From Comamonadaceae bacterium (GTDB lineage: Bacteria > Pseudomonadota > Gammaproteobacteria > Burkholderiales > Burkholderiaceae_C): a stretch of 64,000 nt of DNA. Made by a program: the position numbers and the translations under genes. Numbering within the stretch: the first letter of the stretch is position 1; each line of letters begins with the position of its first letter. This document shows positions 8,633 through 17,150 of this stretch, one piece after another. The notes beneath the pieces were generated by a model. That model had not been told where the DNA came from. It made no database searches and worked only from the letters and a program-made list of their open reading frames with translations. The DNA is taken from the NCBI GenBank assembly GCA_947476285.1, contig CANJPU010000010.1, positions 28,624 through 92,623 of the forward strand, given 5' to 3'.

Positions 8633-9625
8633 TCAGCCCAACAGCCGCGCCAATGTCAGCAAGGCCAGCAGCACCATCCACAACACCACTGAGCGCCACA
8701 CCAGGCCCACGATCTGCGCCAGGTGAGCGACCTCAGGTTGGCGGCCGGGCGTGCTCTCGATGCTCTCCTGCGCCACTTCGACGGGTGGCTCCTGGCTAGG
8801 TGATGTGCCGGGTTGAACGATGGATTTCAATACCGCGCCGCCCAGGCGCACATTCACCGCGCCGGAGGTGGCCGCGAGGACCACGCCGTCGTTGTCGTGG
8901 GGAAAGCGTTGCGCGTGGTTACGCCAGCAGTCGATGGCGTCCTCGAAGCTGCCTACAACAGCAAATGCCAACGCGGTGGTGCGTGCGGGCAGCCAGTCGA
9001 TCAGGTGCCAGGCGCGGATGGCCGCGCCTTGCAGTGCGGCGCTGGCGGGCTGAGTATCGTCAAGACTGCGCAGGTGCCAGTGGCGCGAGACAAATTCGCT
9101 CATGCGATAGAGCACCGCACCGGCTGGGCCCAGACCAAATGCAGCCAGCACGGAGAAACAGGTCAGCACGCCAAAGACATGGCGGTGCGCGGCGAGCACG
9201 GAGTATTCGATGACATGGCGCACGATCTCGCTGCGCGGTAGTTCGCTTGCATCGACCCGCTGCCATCCTGCCAGCAGTTCGCGCGCACGCTCTTCGTCGC
9301 CCGCATCCAACGCATCTCGAATGTCAGTGAAGTGGTGGCTGAACTGCCGAAAACCCAACGTGAAGTAGAGCACGCAAATACTCCAGAGCACGGCCACGGG
9401 CCACCCGAGCAGCAGTGCCAGTGCCCAGTGAATGCCCACCGCCAGCAGCGAAGGCAGCAGCACCGCCACTGTCCAGGCCAGCCAGCCGTGGTGCCGGCCT
9501 CCAGCATCGAAGTTTCGGCTGGCCCAGCGTGCATAGCCTCTGCTAAAGGAATGAATCGGATTGTGCGGTGCCAGGGGACGCACCTGCTCGATCAGGAGCG
9601 CAAACAGAATGGCGAAGAAACTCAT
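8633..9625 (-). CDS. CobD/CbiB-like integral membrane protein
   Basis: A 330-aa membrane protein resembling the CobD/CbiB family (adenosylcobinamide-phosphate synthase) and the AmpE-like group. Hydrophobic segments occur near 1-15, 45-90, 150-180 and at the C-terminus (310-330). No other cobalamin gene is nearby, and many Burkholderiales carry such a stand-alone copy, so a true cobalamin role is doubtful. It converges on rsgA (21-bp gap) and lies 38 bp downstream of the NUDIX gene on the same strand. Confidence 0.75.
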   Translation of the reverse strand: MSFFAILFALLIEQVRPLAPHNPIHSFSRGYARWASRNFDAGGRHHGWLAWTVAVLLPSLLAVGIHWALALLLGWPVAVLWSICVLYFTLGFRQFSHHFTDIRDALDAGDEERARELLAGWQRVDASELPRSEIVRHVIEYSVLAAHRHVFGVLTCFSVLAAFGLGPAGAVLYRMSEFVSRHWHLRSLDDTQPASAALQGAAIRAWHLIDWLPARTTALAFAVVGSFEDAIDCWRNHAQRFPHDNDGVVLAATSGAVNVRLGGAVLKSIVQPGTSPSQEPPVEVAQESIESTPGRQPEVAHLAQIVGLVWRSVVLWMVLLALLTLARLLG

Positions 9626-9663
9626 GCCCAGATGATAAGGGCCGGCCAGCCCCTGGGCTGCGT

Positions 9664-10368
9664 TCAGGCGGATAGGAAACGATACAGATTGCGCAGCATC
9701 GCCGCCGTGGCGCCCCAGACCAGCCGCTCAGTACCGCCTTCCATGTACGACATGGAAATCCACTTGCGGTGCTCGCCGTCGACTTCTACCGCATGGTGGC
9801 GGTGGTGGGCCGGGTTCATGAGGAAATCCAGCGGCACCTCGAAGGCGTCCGCGACTTCGTTGGTGTTGAGCATCAACCGGTGCTGCGCATTGACCAGCCC
9901 CACCACCGGGGTGACAACGAATTGGGTGCCCGTGGTGTAAGTGGGCAAGTGTCCGATCACCTCCACCAAGTGTGAGCCCAGGCCGATTTCTTCGTCCGCT
10001 TCGCGCAGCGCCGTGTGAGCGGCGTCAGTATCGGTCTTGTCGCGCTTGCCCCCGGGAAACGCCACCTGGCCGGAATGACTGGACAGATGGGAGGTTCGCT
10101 CGGTCAGAAGGATGGTGGGTCGCTCGCGCATGACCACGGGCACGAGAACCGATGCAGCAGCGGTTTCGTGTGGAATGCAACCGTATTCGAAGATGATCTC
10201 CGGCACCCACTGCGGCGGCGCGTGAAAGCGGCGGCGCAGTGCCTCAGGGCTAAGTTCGGACCCAGGCACCGCAGGCAAGTGCGAGTCGATGGCCAGCACC
10301 GGCACCTTGCTGGGGTCGAAATTGGGCAGCTTGGACAGCAGCGTGCGACGAACGGGTGGATTGGCCAT
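9664..10368 (-). CDS. NUDIX hydrolase, CoA pyrophosphatase-like
   Basis: Predicted to split coenzyme A or its derivatives into 3',5'-ADP and phosphopantetheine. The CoA-specific signature LLTERTSHLSSHSGQVAFPG is followed by the NUDIX helix GGKRD...ALREADEEIGLG; the usual first Glu of the box is replaced by Asp. Length is 234 aa from the ATG at 10368. The open frame extends to 10404, but that extension (MWRLFCFCFHLF) looks unlike the family. Upstream sits the palindromic insertion 10409-10573, so its natural promoter may have been displaced. Confidence 0.88.
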   Translation of the reverse strand: MANPPVRRTLLSKLPNFDPSKVPVLAIDSHLPAVPGSELSPEALRRRFHAPPQWVPEIIFEYGCIPHETAAASVLVPVVMRERPTILLTERTSHLSSHSGQVAFPGGKRDKTDTDAAHTALREADEEIGLGSHLVEVIGHLPTYTTGTQFVVTPVVGLVNAQHRLMLNTNEVADAFEVPLDFLMNPAHHRHHAVEVDGEHRKWISMSYMEGGTERLVWGATAAMLRNLYRFLSA

Positions 10369-10386
10369 GAATAGGTGAAAGCAGAA

Positions 10387-10590
10387 ACAAAAAAGCCGCC
10401 ACAAGCATTAGGAGCCTGTTGGACTCTGGGCGTCGGCTGCAATTTGCGAGAAACCGGTCCATTTTTTCCCGCCTTCTTGCCCCATAGCTGGGCTATGGGG
10501 CTGCGAATGCGGAAAAAACTGTCCTCGGTTTTCGCAAATTTCGCTTCGACGCCCAAAGTCCAACAGGCTCCTAGGCTGAGACGGCTTTCT
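10387..10590 (-). terminator. rplS operon terminator, apparently split by a palindromic insertion
   Basis: Read on the minus strand downstream of rplS, the arm AGAAAGCCGTCTCAGC (10590-10575) can pair with GCTTGTGGCGGCTTTTTT (10406-10389), and the T-run sits at 10394-10387. Together these form a classic intrinsic terminator. The loop between the arms is occupied by the 165-bp palindrome 10409-10573, so the hairpin would now be about 200 nt long. The terminator arms are seen directly; that they were once adjacent is inference. Confidence 0.7.
10409..10573. repeat. 165-bp TA-flanked palindromic element (MITE/REP-like)
   Basis: Near-perfect palindrome. The outer arms TAGGAGCCTGTTGGACT (10409-10425) and AGTCCAACAGGCTCCTA (10557-10573) are exact inverse copies. 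The inner arms keep pairing with a few mismatches down to a perfect central hairpin, CCCCATAGC-tgg-GCTATGGGG, at about 10481-10501. It has no coding capacity. Both ends read TA, which would fit a TA target duplication of the IS630/IS5 kind. It lies in the loop of the rplS terminator and just upstream of the NUDIX gene. No second copy was noticed in this window. Confidence 0.75.
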
Positions 10591-10603
10591 TGATGATTGC
10601 TGC

Positions 10604-10978
10604 TTACTGGGCAGCGACCAGCTTGCTGGGCAGCTTTTCTTTGATGCGGGCGGACTTGCCGCTGCGCTCACGCAGGTAGTAGAGCTTGGCGCGGCGCACA
10701 TCACCGCGACGCTTGACTTCGATGCCGGCGATCAGCGGGCTGTAGGTCTGGAAGGTACGCTCCACACCTTCGCCGCTGGAGATCTTGCGCACGGTGAAGC
10801 CGCTGTTGAGGCCGCGATTGCGCTTGGCAATGACGACGCCTTCATAGGCCTGCACGCGTTTGCGGGTGCCTTCAACGACGTTCACGCTAACGATAACGGT
10901 GTCGCCAGGGGCGAAGGGAGGGATTTTCTTGCCCAGGCGGACAATTTCTTCCTGCTCGAGAGTTTGGATCAGATTCAT
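10604..10978 (-). CDS. rplS: 50S ribosomal protein L19
   Basis: Structural protein at the 30S-50S interface, 124 aa. The core [23 protein letters not shown] is family-typical and begins near residue 88; the N-terminus has [18 protein letters not shown]. It is the last gene of the rpsP-rimM-trmD-rplS operon, 114 bp after trmD. That gap holds an AT-rich TATAAT box (11092-11097, minus) overlapping the trmD stop, a possible internal promoter. Confidence 0.98.
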   Translation of the reverse strand: MNLIQTLEQEEIVRLGKKIPPFAPGDTVIVSVNVVEGTRKRVQAYEGVVIAKRNRGLNSGFTVRKISSGEGVERTFQTYSPLIAGIEVKRRGDVRRAKLYYLRERSGKSARIKEKLPSKLVAAQ

Positions 10979-11091
10979 GACTTAACCTTAGTGATCGTGC
11001 CCGCGCTACGCTAGGGGCGGCCTGCCAACACCCCATGAAATGAAAGGCGTTATTGCGTGCCGCGGCCGGGCAGAGGATCGAAAAGCCTTTG

Positions 11092-11097
11092 ATTATA
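11092..11097 (-). promoter_or_regulatory. possible internal -10 box upstream of rplS
   Basis: On the minus strand TATAAT occurs 114 bp before the rplS start and overlaps the TAA stop of trmD. No good -35 box is visible 16-18 bp upstream (TGGCCA is the best), so activity is uncertain. It might let rplS be expressed above the rimM/trmD level. Confidence 0.3.
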
Positions 11098-11851
11098 AGC
11101 AAGTTTTGGGAAGGCTGGCCAGCCAGGCTTCATCGGCTGGTGAAAGCCGCCCTGCCCTTCTTGCAGCTTCGATCAAGTCAGCCCGATGGGTGGCCGTGAG
11201 TTCCAGCCGCCGCTGCCGGCGCCAGTGCTCGATGTTGGCGTGGTGGCCCGACAGCAGTTCGGCGGGCACTGTCATGCCCTCCCATTCTTCGGGCCGGGTG
11301 TAGTGGGGGCAATCAAGCAGACCGTCCAAGGCCGGATTGAAACTGTCGAACTGATGGCTGTCTTGGTCGCCCAGCACACCTGGCTGCAAGCGCGCCACCG
11401 CATCGAGCAGAGCCATGGCGGCGATTTCGCCGCCCGAAAGAACGAAGTCGCCCAGGCTGATTTGAAGATCGACATGGCTATCAATGAAGCGCTGGTCCAC
11501 GCCCTCGTAGCGGCCACAGATCAGCACCGCGCCCTGGCTGGCCGACCAGCCCTGCACCTGTGCGTGGTCGAGTTTTTGGCCTATGGGGGAGAACAGCACC
11601 ACAGGAGCAGCGTCGCCGCGCTGAGCGCGTATCGCCGCAAGGCACTGCGACAGGGGCTCAGCCATCATGACCATGCCCGGTCCTCCGCCAAATGGCCTGT
11701 CATCGACGCGTCGGTAATTGCCCTGGGCAAAATCGCGGGGATTCCACAGGTGAACGTCCACCAGGGCGGACTCAAAAGCGCGCCGCGTCACCCCGCTGGC
11801 CAGGAATGGCGCGAAGAGCTCAGTGAACAAGGTGATGACATCAAAGCGCAT
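11093..11851 (-). CDS. trmD: tRNA (guanine37-N1)-methyltransferase
   Basis: Adds a methyl group to G37 of tRNAs reading CNN codons, preventing frameshifting. Length is 252 aa. The SPOUT trefoil-knot signatures are visible: [13 protein letters not shown] and [18 protein letters not shown]. It is third in the operon, 37 bp downstream of rimM, the conserved order across proteobacteria. Confidence 0.98.
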   Translation of the reverse strand: MRFDVITLFTELFAPFLASGVTRRAFESALVDVHLWNPRDFAQGNYRRVDDRPFGGGPGMVMMAEPLSQCLAAIRAQRGDAAPVVLFSPIGQKLDHAQVQGWSASQGAVLICGRYEGVDQRFIDSHVDLQISLGDFVLSGGEIAAMALLDAVARLQPGVLGDQDSHQFDSFNPALDGLLDCPHYTRPEEWEGMTVPAELLSGHHANIEHWRRQRRLELTATHRADLIEAARRAGRLSPADEAWLASLPKTCL

Positions 11852-11888
11852 GGGCGATCAAAGCAGTGTGCAGGCCCCAAGGCCGGGC

Positions 11889-12482
11889 TCAGTAATCCGG
11901 CTGCCAATCGACCAGGATGCGCCTGCCCGGCAGGTCCACTGAATCGACAAAGGCCGAGACGAAGGGAATCATTCGCTCTGCCATTTTGCCCTCTTGCTCA
12001 TATTGAGCAACCAGCACGGTTTGCGGCCCAGTGGACAGAAGCTCTCGCACCTGACCGAGGGCCACACCTTCGCGATTGATGACATCCAGACCGATCAGGT
12101 CGACCCAGTAGTATTCGTCGGCACCGGCGGTGGGAAAGCTGGACCGGGGCACGAAGATGCGCGCGCCTTTTAGCGACTCGGCCGCACTGCGATCATCGAC
12201 CTCATGAACGCTGGCCACGATGGTGTCGGAATGCTCCTTGGCTTCGCGCACGCGCAGCAGCAATGCGCCGCTGAAAGTGGGGATGCCCCGCTCAGTGGGC
12301 AGGATATACCAGCGTCGGGATGAAAAAAGCGCTTCCGGGGAAGCGCTGTGGGGCAGGACCTTGAACCAGCCCTTGACACCCCATGCGTCGGCGATGCGCC
12401 CGACTTCGACTGCGTCCGCGGGCAACTGCGCGACGTCCAGGCCCGCCGGCAGCGAGGCACTGCGCGGCTTGGGGGCTGTCAC
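11889..12482 (-). CDS. rimM: 16S rRNA processing protein RimM
   Basis: 30S maturation factor that binds S19. Length is 197 aa, with an N-terminal RimM domain (VEVGRIADAWGVKGWFKV) and a C-terminal PRC-barrel (YYWVDLIGLDV...RILVDW). The start codon is GTG at 12482, one base after the rpsP stop (12484-12486), so translation is probably coupled to rpsP. No separate Shine-Dalgarno sequence is obvious, consistent with reinitiation. Confidence 0.96.
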   Translation of the reverse strand: MTAPKPRSASLPAGLDVAQLPADAVEVGRIADAWGVKGWFKVLPHSASPEALFSSRRWYILPTERGIPTFSGALLLRVREAKEHSDTIVASVHEVDDRSAAESLKGARIFVPRSSFPTAGADEYYWVDLIGLDVINREGVALGQVRELLSTGPQTVLVAQYEQEGKMAERMIPFVSAFVDSVDLPGRRILVDWQPDY

Positions 12483-12483
12483 A

Positions 12484-12741
12484 TCAGGCGGCGGGCTTGG
12501 CCGCGGCCTGCTGCTTGAGCAAACGCTCTACCGTTGGCGAGACCTGCGCGCCCACGCTGCGCCAATAGGTCAGGCGGTCTTGCGCAACGCGGATACCTTC
12601 CTCGTTGTCCTTGGCGATGGGGTTGTAGAAACCCAGGCGCTCGATGAAACGGCCATCGCGACGGGTCTGCTTGGCAGCGGCCACGATATTGAAGAAAGGA
12701 CGGCCTTTGGCACCGCCACGAGAGAGTCGAATGACGACCAT
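12484..12741 (-). CDS. rpsP: 30S ribosomal protein S16
   Basis: First gene of the operon, 85 aa. It begins [20 protein letters not shown] and contains [14 protein letters not shown], both diagnostic for S16. AAGGAT precedes the ATG at 12741. The promoter is in the 142-bp gap shared with the divergent acetyltransferase gene. Confidence 0.98.
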   Translation of the reverse strand: MVVIRLSRGGAKGRPFFNIVAAAKQTRRDGRFIERLGFYNPIAKDNEEGIRVAQDRLTYWRSVGAQVSPTVERLLKQQAAAKPAA

Positions 12742-12841
12742 GATTTATCCTTGGGTGGAGGGGAAAATTCCCCCCGGGGTCTTTCCAGCGTTGAGACACG
12801 CGCTATGGCCACCCGGCCAGCGACACGCTGCAGAGCCTGCG

Positions 12842-12847
12842 ATTATA
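12842..12847 (-). promoter_or_regulatory. -10 box of the rpsP operon promoter
   Basis: Minus-strand TATAAT (plus-strand attata) lies about 100 bp upstream of the rpsP start in the divergent intergenic region. A perfect consensus -10 fits a strong ribosomal-protein promoter. The -35 is not obvious (TTGATT lies too far upstream), so the assignment rests on the -10 and context. Confidence 0.5.
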
Positions 12848-12883
12848 GCGTTTTCGGGTCTAATGCTTATTTTCCAATCAAGA

Positions 12884-13414
12884 ATGATCACCATCCGACC
12901 CAGTCGAGACTCGGATCTGTCCGCCGTCACGGCGATCTACGCCCACCACGTGCGCACCGGCACCGGCACTTTCGAGACCACCGCGCCGACCGAAGCCGAG
13001 ATGAGCTTGCGACGCCGCGATGTACTGGACAAGGGCCTGCCTTACCTAGTGGCCGAGCACAATGGCACGGTGCTGGGCTTTGCCTACTGCCAGTGGTTCA
13101 AGCCAAGACCGGCCTACCGATTCTCGGCCGAAGACTCGATCTACCTGCATCCGGATGCCGCTGGCAAGGGGCTGGGCCGGCGGCTTCTTGCCGAGTTGGC
13201 TCGGCAAGCACAGGCGGCTGGCATTCGCAAGCTGATCGCGGTGATCGGCGATTCGGCCAATGCCGCGTCCATCGGTGTGCATCGAGCAGAGGGCTTCACG
13301 CCGGCAGGTTTGTTCAAATCTTGCGGCTGGAAATTCGGCAAGTGGCTGGACATTGTTCTCATGGAAAAAACCATAGGCGACGGTGACGCAACTTCACCGG
13401 AAGGCACAAACTGA
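12884..13414 (+). CDS. GNAT N-acetyltransferase, phosphinothricin acetyltransferase-like
   Basis: Acetyl-CoA-dependent acetyltransferase of 176 aa. It starts IRPSRDSDLSAVTAIYAHHV and shows FETTAPT, typical of the PAT/MddA group that acetylates phosphinothricin or methionine analogues. The acetyl-CoA loop is GKGLGRRL. The open frame runs much further upstream (12644), but that part overlaps rpsP on the other strand; the ATG at 12884 fits the family N-terminus. It is divergent from rpsP and 13 bp before the TM2 gene. Confidence 0.88.
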   Translation: MITIRPSRDSDLSAVTAIYAHHVRTGTGTFETTAPTEAEMSLRRRDVLDKGLPYLVAEHNGTVLGFAYCQWFKPRPAYRFSAEDSIYLHPDAAGKGLGRRLLAELARQAQAAGIRKLIAVIGDSANAASIGVHRAEGFTPAGLFKSCGWKFGKWLDIVLMEKTIGDGDATSPEGTN

Positions 13415-13427
13415 TGAATGCATCGAC

Positions 13428-13874
13428 ATGAAAAACAAGACTCTGGCTGCCTGGCTGGCTTTTCTGGGTGGGCCCTTGGGCCTTCACCGGTTTTATTTGC
13501 GCGGGCTGGACGACATGCTGGGCTGGTGCCTGCCCATTCCCACAGCGCTGGGAGTGTACGGAATTCAGCGGGTGCAGCAATTCGGGGTGGACGATCAATG
13601 GAGCTGGGTGCTGATTCCCTTGCTGGGCTTTACCGTGGCAGGCTGCGCGCTCACGGCCATCGTCTATGGCCTGATGTCAAGAGAGCAATGGAATGCCCGC
13701 CAGAACCCGACGGCGGCCCAAGACAGCATGGCCGGCAGCACCAACTGGCTGACCATCGGCGCAGTGGTCGTGTCGCTGCTGGTGGGCACCTCGGTGCTGA
13801 TGGCCAGCATTGCCTTCAGCGTGCAGCGCTACTTCGAATACCAGATCGAGGAAGGGCGAAAAATTTCGCAGTGA
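13428..13874 (+). CDS. TM2 domain-containing membrane protein
   Basis: A 148-aa protein with an N-terminal TM2 domain: KTLAAWLAFLGGPLGLHRFY followed by a second hydrophobic segment. Two further helices lie near residues 60-85 and 105-130. The GxxGxHRFY pattern is family-defining. Function is unknown in bacteria. It follows the acetyltransferase closely on the same strand and converges on the phosphate transporter. Confidence 0.82.
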   Translation: MKNKTLAAWLAFLGGPLGLHRFYLRGLDDMLGWCLPIPTALGVYGIQRVQQFGVDDQWSWVLIPLLGFTVAGCALTAIVYGLMSREQWNARQNPTAAQDSMAGSTNWLTIGAVVVSLLVGTSVLMASIAFSVQRYFEYQIEEGRKISQ

Positions 13875-13902
13875 TGGCCACGCCGGCCGCAAGCCAGCAC
13901 AC

Positions 13903-14913
13903 TTAGAAAATCTGCAAGCTGACCCAGTAGGCAATGGCCGCGATGAAGGCGCTGGCTGGAATGGTGAAGATCCAGGCCCACACGATGTTGCCAGCCACCC
14001 CCCAACGCACCGCGCTGGCCCTGTGGGTGGAGCCCACGCCCACGATAGCACCGGTGATGGTGTGGGTGGTGGACACCGGAATACCCAGCCCAGTGGCCAG
14101 GAACAGCGTGATAGCGCCACCTGTCTCCGCGCAGAAACCACCTACCGGGCGCAGCTTGGTGATTTTCTGGCCCATGGTCTTGACAATGCGCCAGCCGCCG
14201 AACAAGGTTCCCAGGCCGATGGCCAAGTAGCAGGAGACGACAACCCAGGTGGGGGGCATTTTGTCGGCCGCGCCGATGTAGCCGGTGGCGATCAGCAGAA
14301 GCCAGATGATGCCGATTGTCTTTTGCGCATCGTTGCCGCCATGGCCCAGACTGTATGCGCCGGCCGAGACGAGTTGCAGCCTGCGAAACCATCCATCCAC
14401 CCGGGACGGCGTGGCCCGGCGAAACAGATGCGAGACCAGCAGCATCATGAGCGAGCCCAGCAGGAAGCCCAGCAGAGGCGACACGAAGATGAAAACAACG
14501 GTCTTCCAGATGCCGCCGGCGATCAGCGAGCCCGCGCCTGACTTGGCGATCACGGCCCCCACGATGCCGCCGATCAGTGCATGCGATGAGCTGCTGGGTA
14601 TGCCGTAATACCAGGTCAGGAAATTCCAGGTGATGCCTCCCAGCAAGGCGCCAAACACCACGTGAATATCCACCACCCCAGGTTGCACGATGCCCTTGCC
14701 TATGGTTGCAGCCACGCTCAACTGGAAGACAAAGATAGCAATGACGTTGAACACAGCGGCGAATAGCACCGCCTGCCCCGGCTTGAGTACGCCGGTGGAG
14801 ACGACCGTGGCGATCGAATTCGCCGCATCATGGAATCCGTTCATGAAGTCAAAGGCCAGCGCGAGCGCCACCAGCAAAATCACCACCCAGAGCGCGGCTT
14901 GCGTGTTTGTCAT
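13903..14913 (-). CDS. inorganic phosphate transporter, PiT family
   Basis: Low-affinity phosphate (metal-phosphate:proton) symporter in the inner membrane, 336 aa. The PiT signature appears twice: FDFMNGFHDAANSIAT near residue 21 and GGNDAQKTIGI in the second half, plus a GxPVSTTHT repeat. The ATG at 14913 is chosen; the longer frame to 14982 adds an Arg-rich stretch overlapping the upstream gene. It sits 17 bp downstream of a DUF47 regulator, the standard pairing. Confidence 0.94.
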   Translation of the reverse strand: MTNTQAALWVVILLVALALAFDFMNGFHDAANSIATVVSTGVLKPGQAVLFAAVFNVIAIFVFQLSVAATIGKGIVQPGVVDIHVVFGALLGGITWNFLTWYYGIPSSSSHALIGGIVGAVIAKSGAGSLIAGGIWKTVVFIFVSPLLGFLLGSLMMLLVSHLFRRATPSRVDGWFRRLQLVSAGAYSLGHGGNDAQKTIGIIWLLLIATGYIGAADKMPPTWVVVSCYLAIGLGTLFGGWRIVKTMGQKITKLRPVGGFCAETGGAITLFLATGLGIPVSTTHTITGAIVGVGSTHRASAVRWGVAGNIVWAWIFTIPASAFIAAIAYWVSLQIF

Positions 14914-14930
14914 GCCTTGCGCCCCTGCAA

Positions 14931-15578
14931 TCAGGAATGCTCGAGGACGATGCCCTCGATCACGTTGGCCACGTCCTCGCATTTGTCGGTGATGGTCTCC
15001 AGCAACTCATAGATTGCCTTGAGCTTGATGACCTCGCGCACGTCGGGCTCTTCACGAAACAGCTTGCTCATGGCAGAGCGCATGACGCGGTCGGCGTCCG
15101 ATTCGAGCTGGTCGATTTCCTCGCAGGTCTTGAGCGCAGCCTCGGCCGTGGCGGGGTCGGCCAGCTTGCCGATCATGTAAACGGCCTCCTTGACCCGATC
15201 GCAGCACTTGACGCTCAGGTCGGTCAGGCGGGTGATCTCTTCGGTCATGTGCCGCACGTCGTACAGCGCCATGGTCTCGGCTGAGTCCTGAATCAAGTCG
15301 GCCACATCGTCCATGGTGTTGATCAGGGTGTGAATCTGGTCGCGGTCGATGGGCGTGATGAAGGTCTTGTGGATCATGCGGTTGACCTCGTGAGTCACGC
15401 GGTCGGCTGCGCGCTCGGCGTTGTCCACATCACGGTTGTACTGCTCGCGCAGATGCACATCGTTGTAGTTGGCGACCAGTTGCGAGAAGGCGCGCGCGGC
15501 ATCGACGATGCGATCCGCATGCTGATTGAACAGCTCGAAAAAATTGCCTTCGCGTGGCATCAGCTTGCCAAACAGCAT
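14931..15578 (-). CDS. DUF47 (PhoU-like) phosphate transport regulator
   Basis: A 215-aa helical PhoU-like protein that accompanies PiT transporters. Family marks include LMPREGNFFELFNQHA at the N-terminus, NTMDDVADLIQDSAE and LESDADRVMR. AAGGAG precedes the ATG at 15578. The genes DUF47 then PiT are co-directional with a short gap, so they are probably one operon controlling phosphate uptake. The mechanism of control is not known from sequence. Confidence 0.92.
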   Translation of the reverse strand: MLFGKLMPREGNFFELFNQHADRIVDAARAFSQLVANYNDVHLREQYNRDVDNAERAADRVTHEVNRMIHKTFITPIDRDQIHTLINTMDDVADLIQDSAETMALYDVRHMTEEITRLTDLSVKCCDRVKEAVYMIGKLADPATAEAALKTCEEIDQLESDADRVMRSAMSKLFREEPDVREVIKLKAIYELLETITDKCEDVANVIEGIVLEHS

Positions 15579-15681
15579 TGCCGGCTCCTTATTCGGTGGT
15601 AACGGGGACTGCGGGGAGTTTAACTTGGCAAGGCCGCTGCACACGGGCCTCTTACTGACAGAATGCGGAGAATGCCGAGCT

Positions 15682-16344
15682 ATGCACAATCCGCAGACCT
15701 TGCCTGAGCCGGTCGTCTTTGCCGACGACCACATGATCGTGGTGCAAAAGCCGGCGGGCCTCCTGTGCGTACCCGGACGAGGCGCGGACAAACAGGACTG
15801 CCTGGCTGCGCGCATACAGCGGGTCTATCCAGATGCCCTGGTGGTGCACCGGCTGGACATGAGCACCTCAGGCCTGTGGCTGATGGCACGCGGAGCCCAG
15901 ATGCAGCGTCGCCTGAGTCAGGCCTTTGAGCGGCGCGAGGTTACCAAGCGCTATATCGCCGTGGTGGCCGGCCGCCCATCGACCGGATTGGCTGCCGATG
16001 AATGGGCCTTGATCGATCTACCCTTGGCCGCCGACTGGCCGAACCGTCCGCTGCGCATCGTGGACCCCGTGCACGGCAAACCCAGCCAGACGCGCTGGCG
16101 CGTACTCGGCACGGATGAACCAGGGGACAGCACCCGACTTCTGCTTGAGCCCATCACCGGCCGCTCTCATCAATTGCGGGTGCATCTGAAGGCGCTGGGT
16201 CATCCGATCCTGGGCGACATGCTGTATGCACCCCCGCTCATCCAGGCGCGCGCCGCGCGCCTGTTGCTGCACGCCAGTGGGCTGCGCCTGACTCATCCGC
16301 TGACTGGCAGCGCGCTGCGGTTTGAAAGTGCAGCGCCTTTTTGA
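15682..16344 (+). CDS. rluA: RluA-family 23S rRNA/tRNA pseudouridine synthase
   Basis: Isomerises uridine in 23S rRNA and probably tRNA (E. coli RluA acts at U746 and tRNA U32). Length is 220 aa with no S4 domain, as for RluA. Visible marks are DDHMIVVQKPAGLLCVPGR, the catalytic Asp in HRLDMSTSGL, DWPNRP, and PITGRSHQLRVH. The start ATG at 15682 is chosen since the frame upstream to 15526 overlaps DUF47 and has no homology. It is divergent from the DUF47-PiT pair. Confidence 0.92.
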   Translation: MHNPQTLPEPVVFADDHMIVVQKPAGLLCVPGRGADKQDCLAARIQRVYPDALVVHRLDMSTSGLWLMARGAQMQRRLSQAFERREVTKRYIAVVAGRPSTGLAADEWALIDLPLAADWPNRPLRIVDPVHGKPSQTRWRVLGTDEPGDSTRLLLEPITGRSHQLRVHLKALGHPILGDMLYAPPLIQARAARLLLHASGLRLTHPLTGSALRFESAAPF

Positions 16345-16432
16345 TCAATGGCAAGAATCGGGCGCGCTTGCAGGATTTATCCTGATCAAAGAGCTACTAT
16401 GTAAGGGGATCAATCAAAGTAACGGAGGCCCC

Positions 16433-16744
16433 ATGTCACAATTATCTGCCGCCCACAGGGCCAAACTGATGGAAGACCTCAAGCTGGTCATCGCCGATGC
16501 CGAGGAGCTCCTGAAAATCACCGCAGGCGAGGTTGGCGACAAGGCATCCCAGATGCGCGTGCGCATGCAGGACCGGCTCGATCAGGCCAAGGTCGAACTC
16601 GCCAATCTGCAGGAGATGGCCTTTGCCAAGGCCAAAGATGCCGGCAAAGCTGCGGACAACTACGTGCATGACAACCCATGGAAGGCCGTGGGCATCGCTG
16701 CCGGCGTTGGCTTGGTGCTCGGCCTTCTCATCAGCCGCCGCTGA
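16433..16744 (+). CDS. DUF883 (ElaB/YqjD) ribosome-associated membrane protein
   Basis: A 103-aa protein with an amphipathic helical body (about 1-75) and one C-terminal membrane helix, GIAAGVGLVLGLLISRR. In E. coli, YqjD/ElaB anchor ribosomes to the inner membrane in stationary phase. ACGGAGG precedes the ATG by the expected distance. It is first in a three-gene set equivalent to yqjD-yqjE-yqjK. Confidence 0.92.
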   Translation: MSQLSAAHRAKLMEDLKLVIADAEELLKITAGEVGDKASQMRVRMQDRLDQAKVELANLQEMAFAKAKDAGKAADNYVHDNPWKAVGIAAGVGLVLGLLISRR

Positions 16745-16753
16745 CCGGCGCCC

Positions 16754-17140
16754 ATGAGCACACCGGAATCAACCGGCGGATTGTTTTCGTCACTGCGTCA
16801 GATGCTGGACACGGTGCTGGAGATTGCGCAGGTGCGGCTGAAGCTGCTGGGCAATGAGCTGCAGCAGGAGAAGCTACGTGTCTTCGACGGCCTGATGATG
16901 GCCATCGCCGGCTTGATGGTGTTGATGGTGGGCGCAGTGCTTCTGTGCGCGCTGGTGCTCATGCTGTTCGCTCCAGCCTACCGTCTGGCCGCGCTGTCGG
17001 TGATGACATTGACCTTCCTGGCTACCGGCATGTGGCTGATTCGCGCCGGGCAGCGCAGGCTGAGCAAGAGCGGCGGTCCGTTCGACGCGACCCTCTCGGA
17101 ACTGGACCAGGACCGCAAGGGTCTGGTGCCGCGCGACTAG
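16754..17140 (+). CDS. YqjE-family (phage_holin_3_6) membrane protein
   Basis: A 128-aa protein with a soluble helical N-terminus and two hydrophobic segments (about 52-78 and 82-102). The pattern ...LRQMLDTVLEIAQVRLKLL matches the YqjE group. The database name 'holin' is historical and no phage genes are here. It starts 9 bp after the DUF883 gene, so they are one operon. Confidence 0.85.
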   Translation: MSTPESTGGLFSSLRQMLDTVLEIAQVRLKLLGNELQQEKLRVFDGLMMAIAGLMVLMVGAVLLCALVLMLFAPAYRLAALSVMTLTFLATGMWLIRAGQRRLSKSGGPFDATLSELDQDRKGLVPRD

Positions 17141-17150
17141 AAAGCCGCAA

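Noticed and set aside
8633..9625. Cobalamin biosynthesis locus
   Set aside because: Only one CobD/CbiB-like gene is present, with no other cob genes or cobalamin riboswitch.
16754..17140. Prophage holin
   Set aside because: The 'phage_holin_3_6' name is a family label; context (DUF883, YqjK-like) is the bacterial yqj stress set and no phage genes are near.
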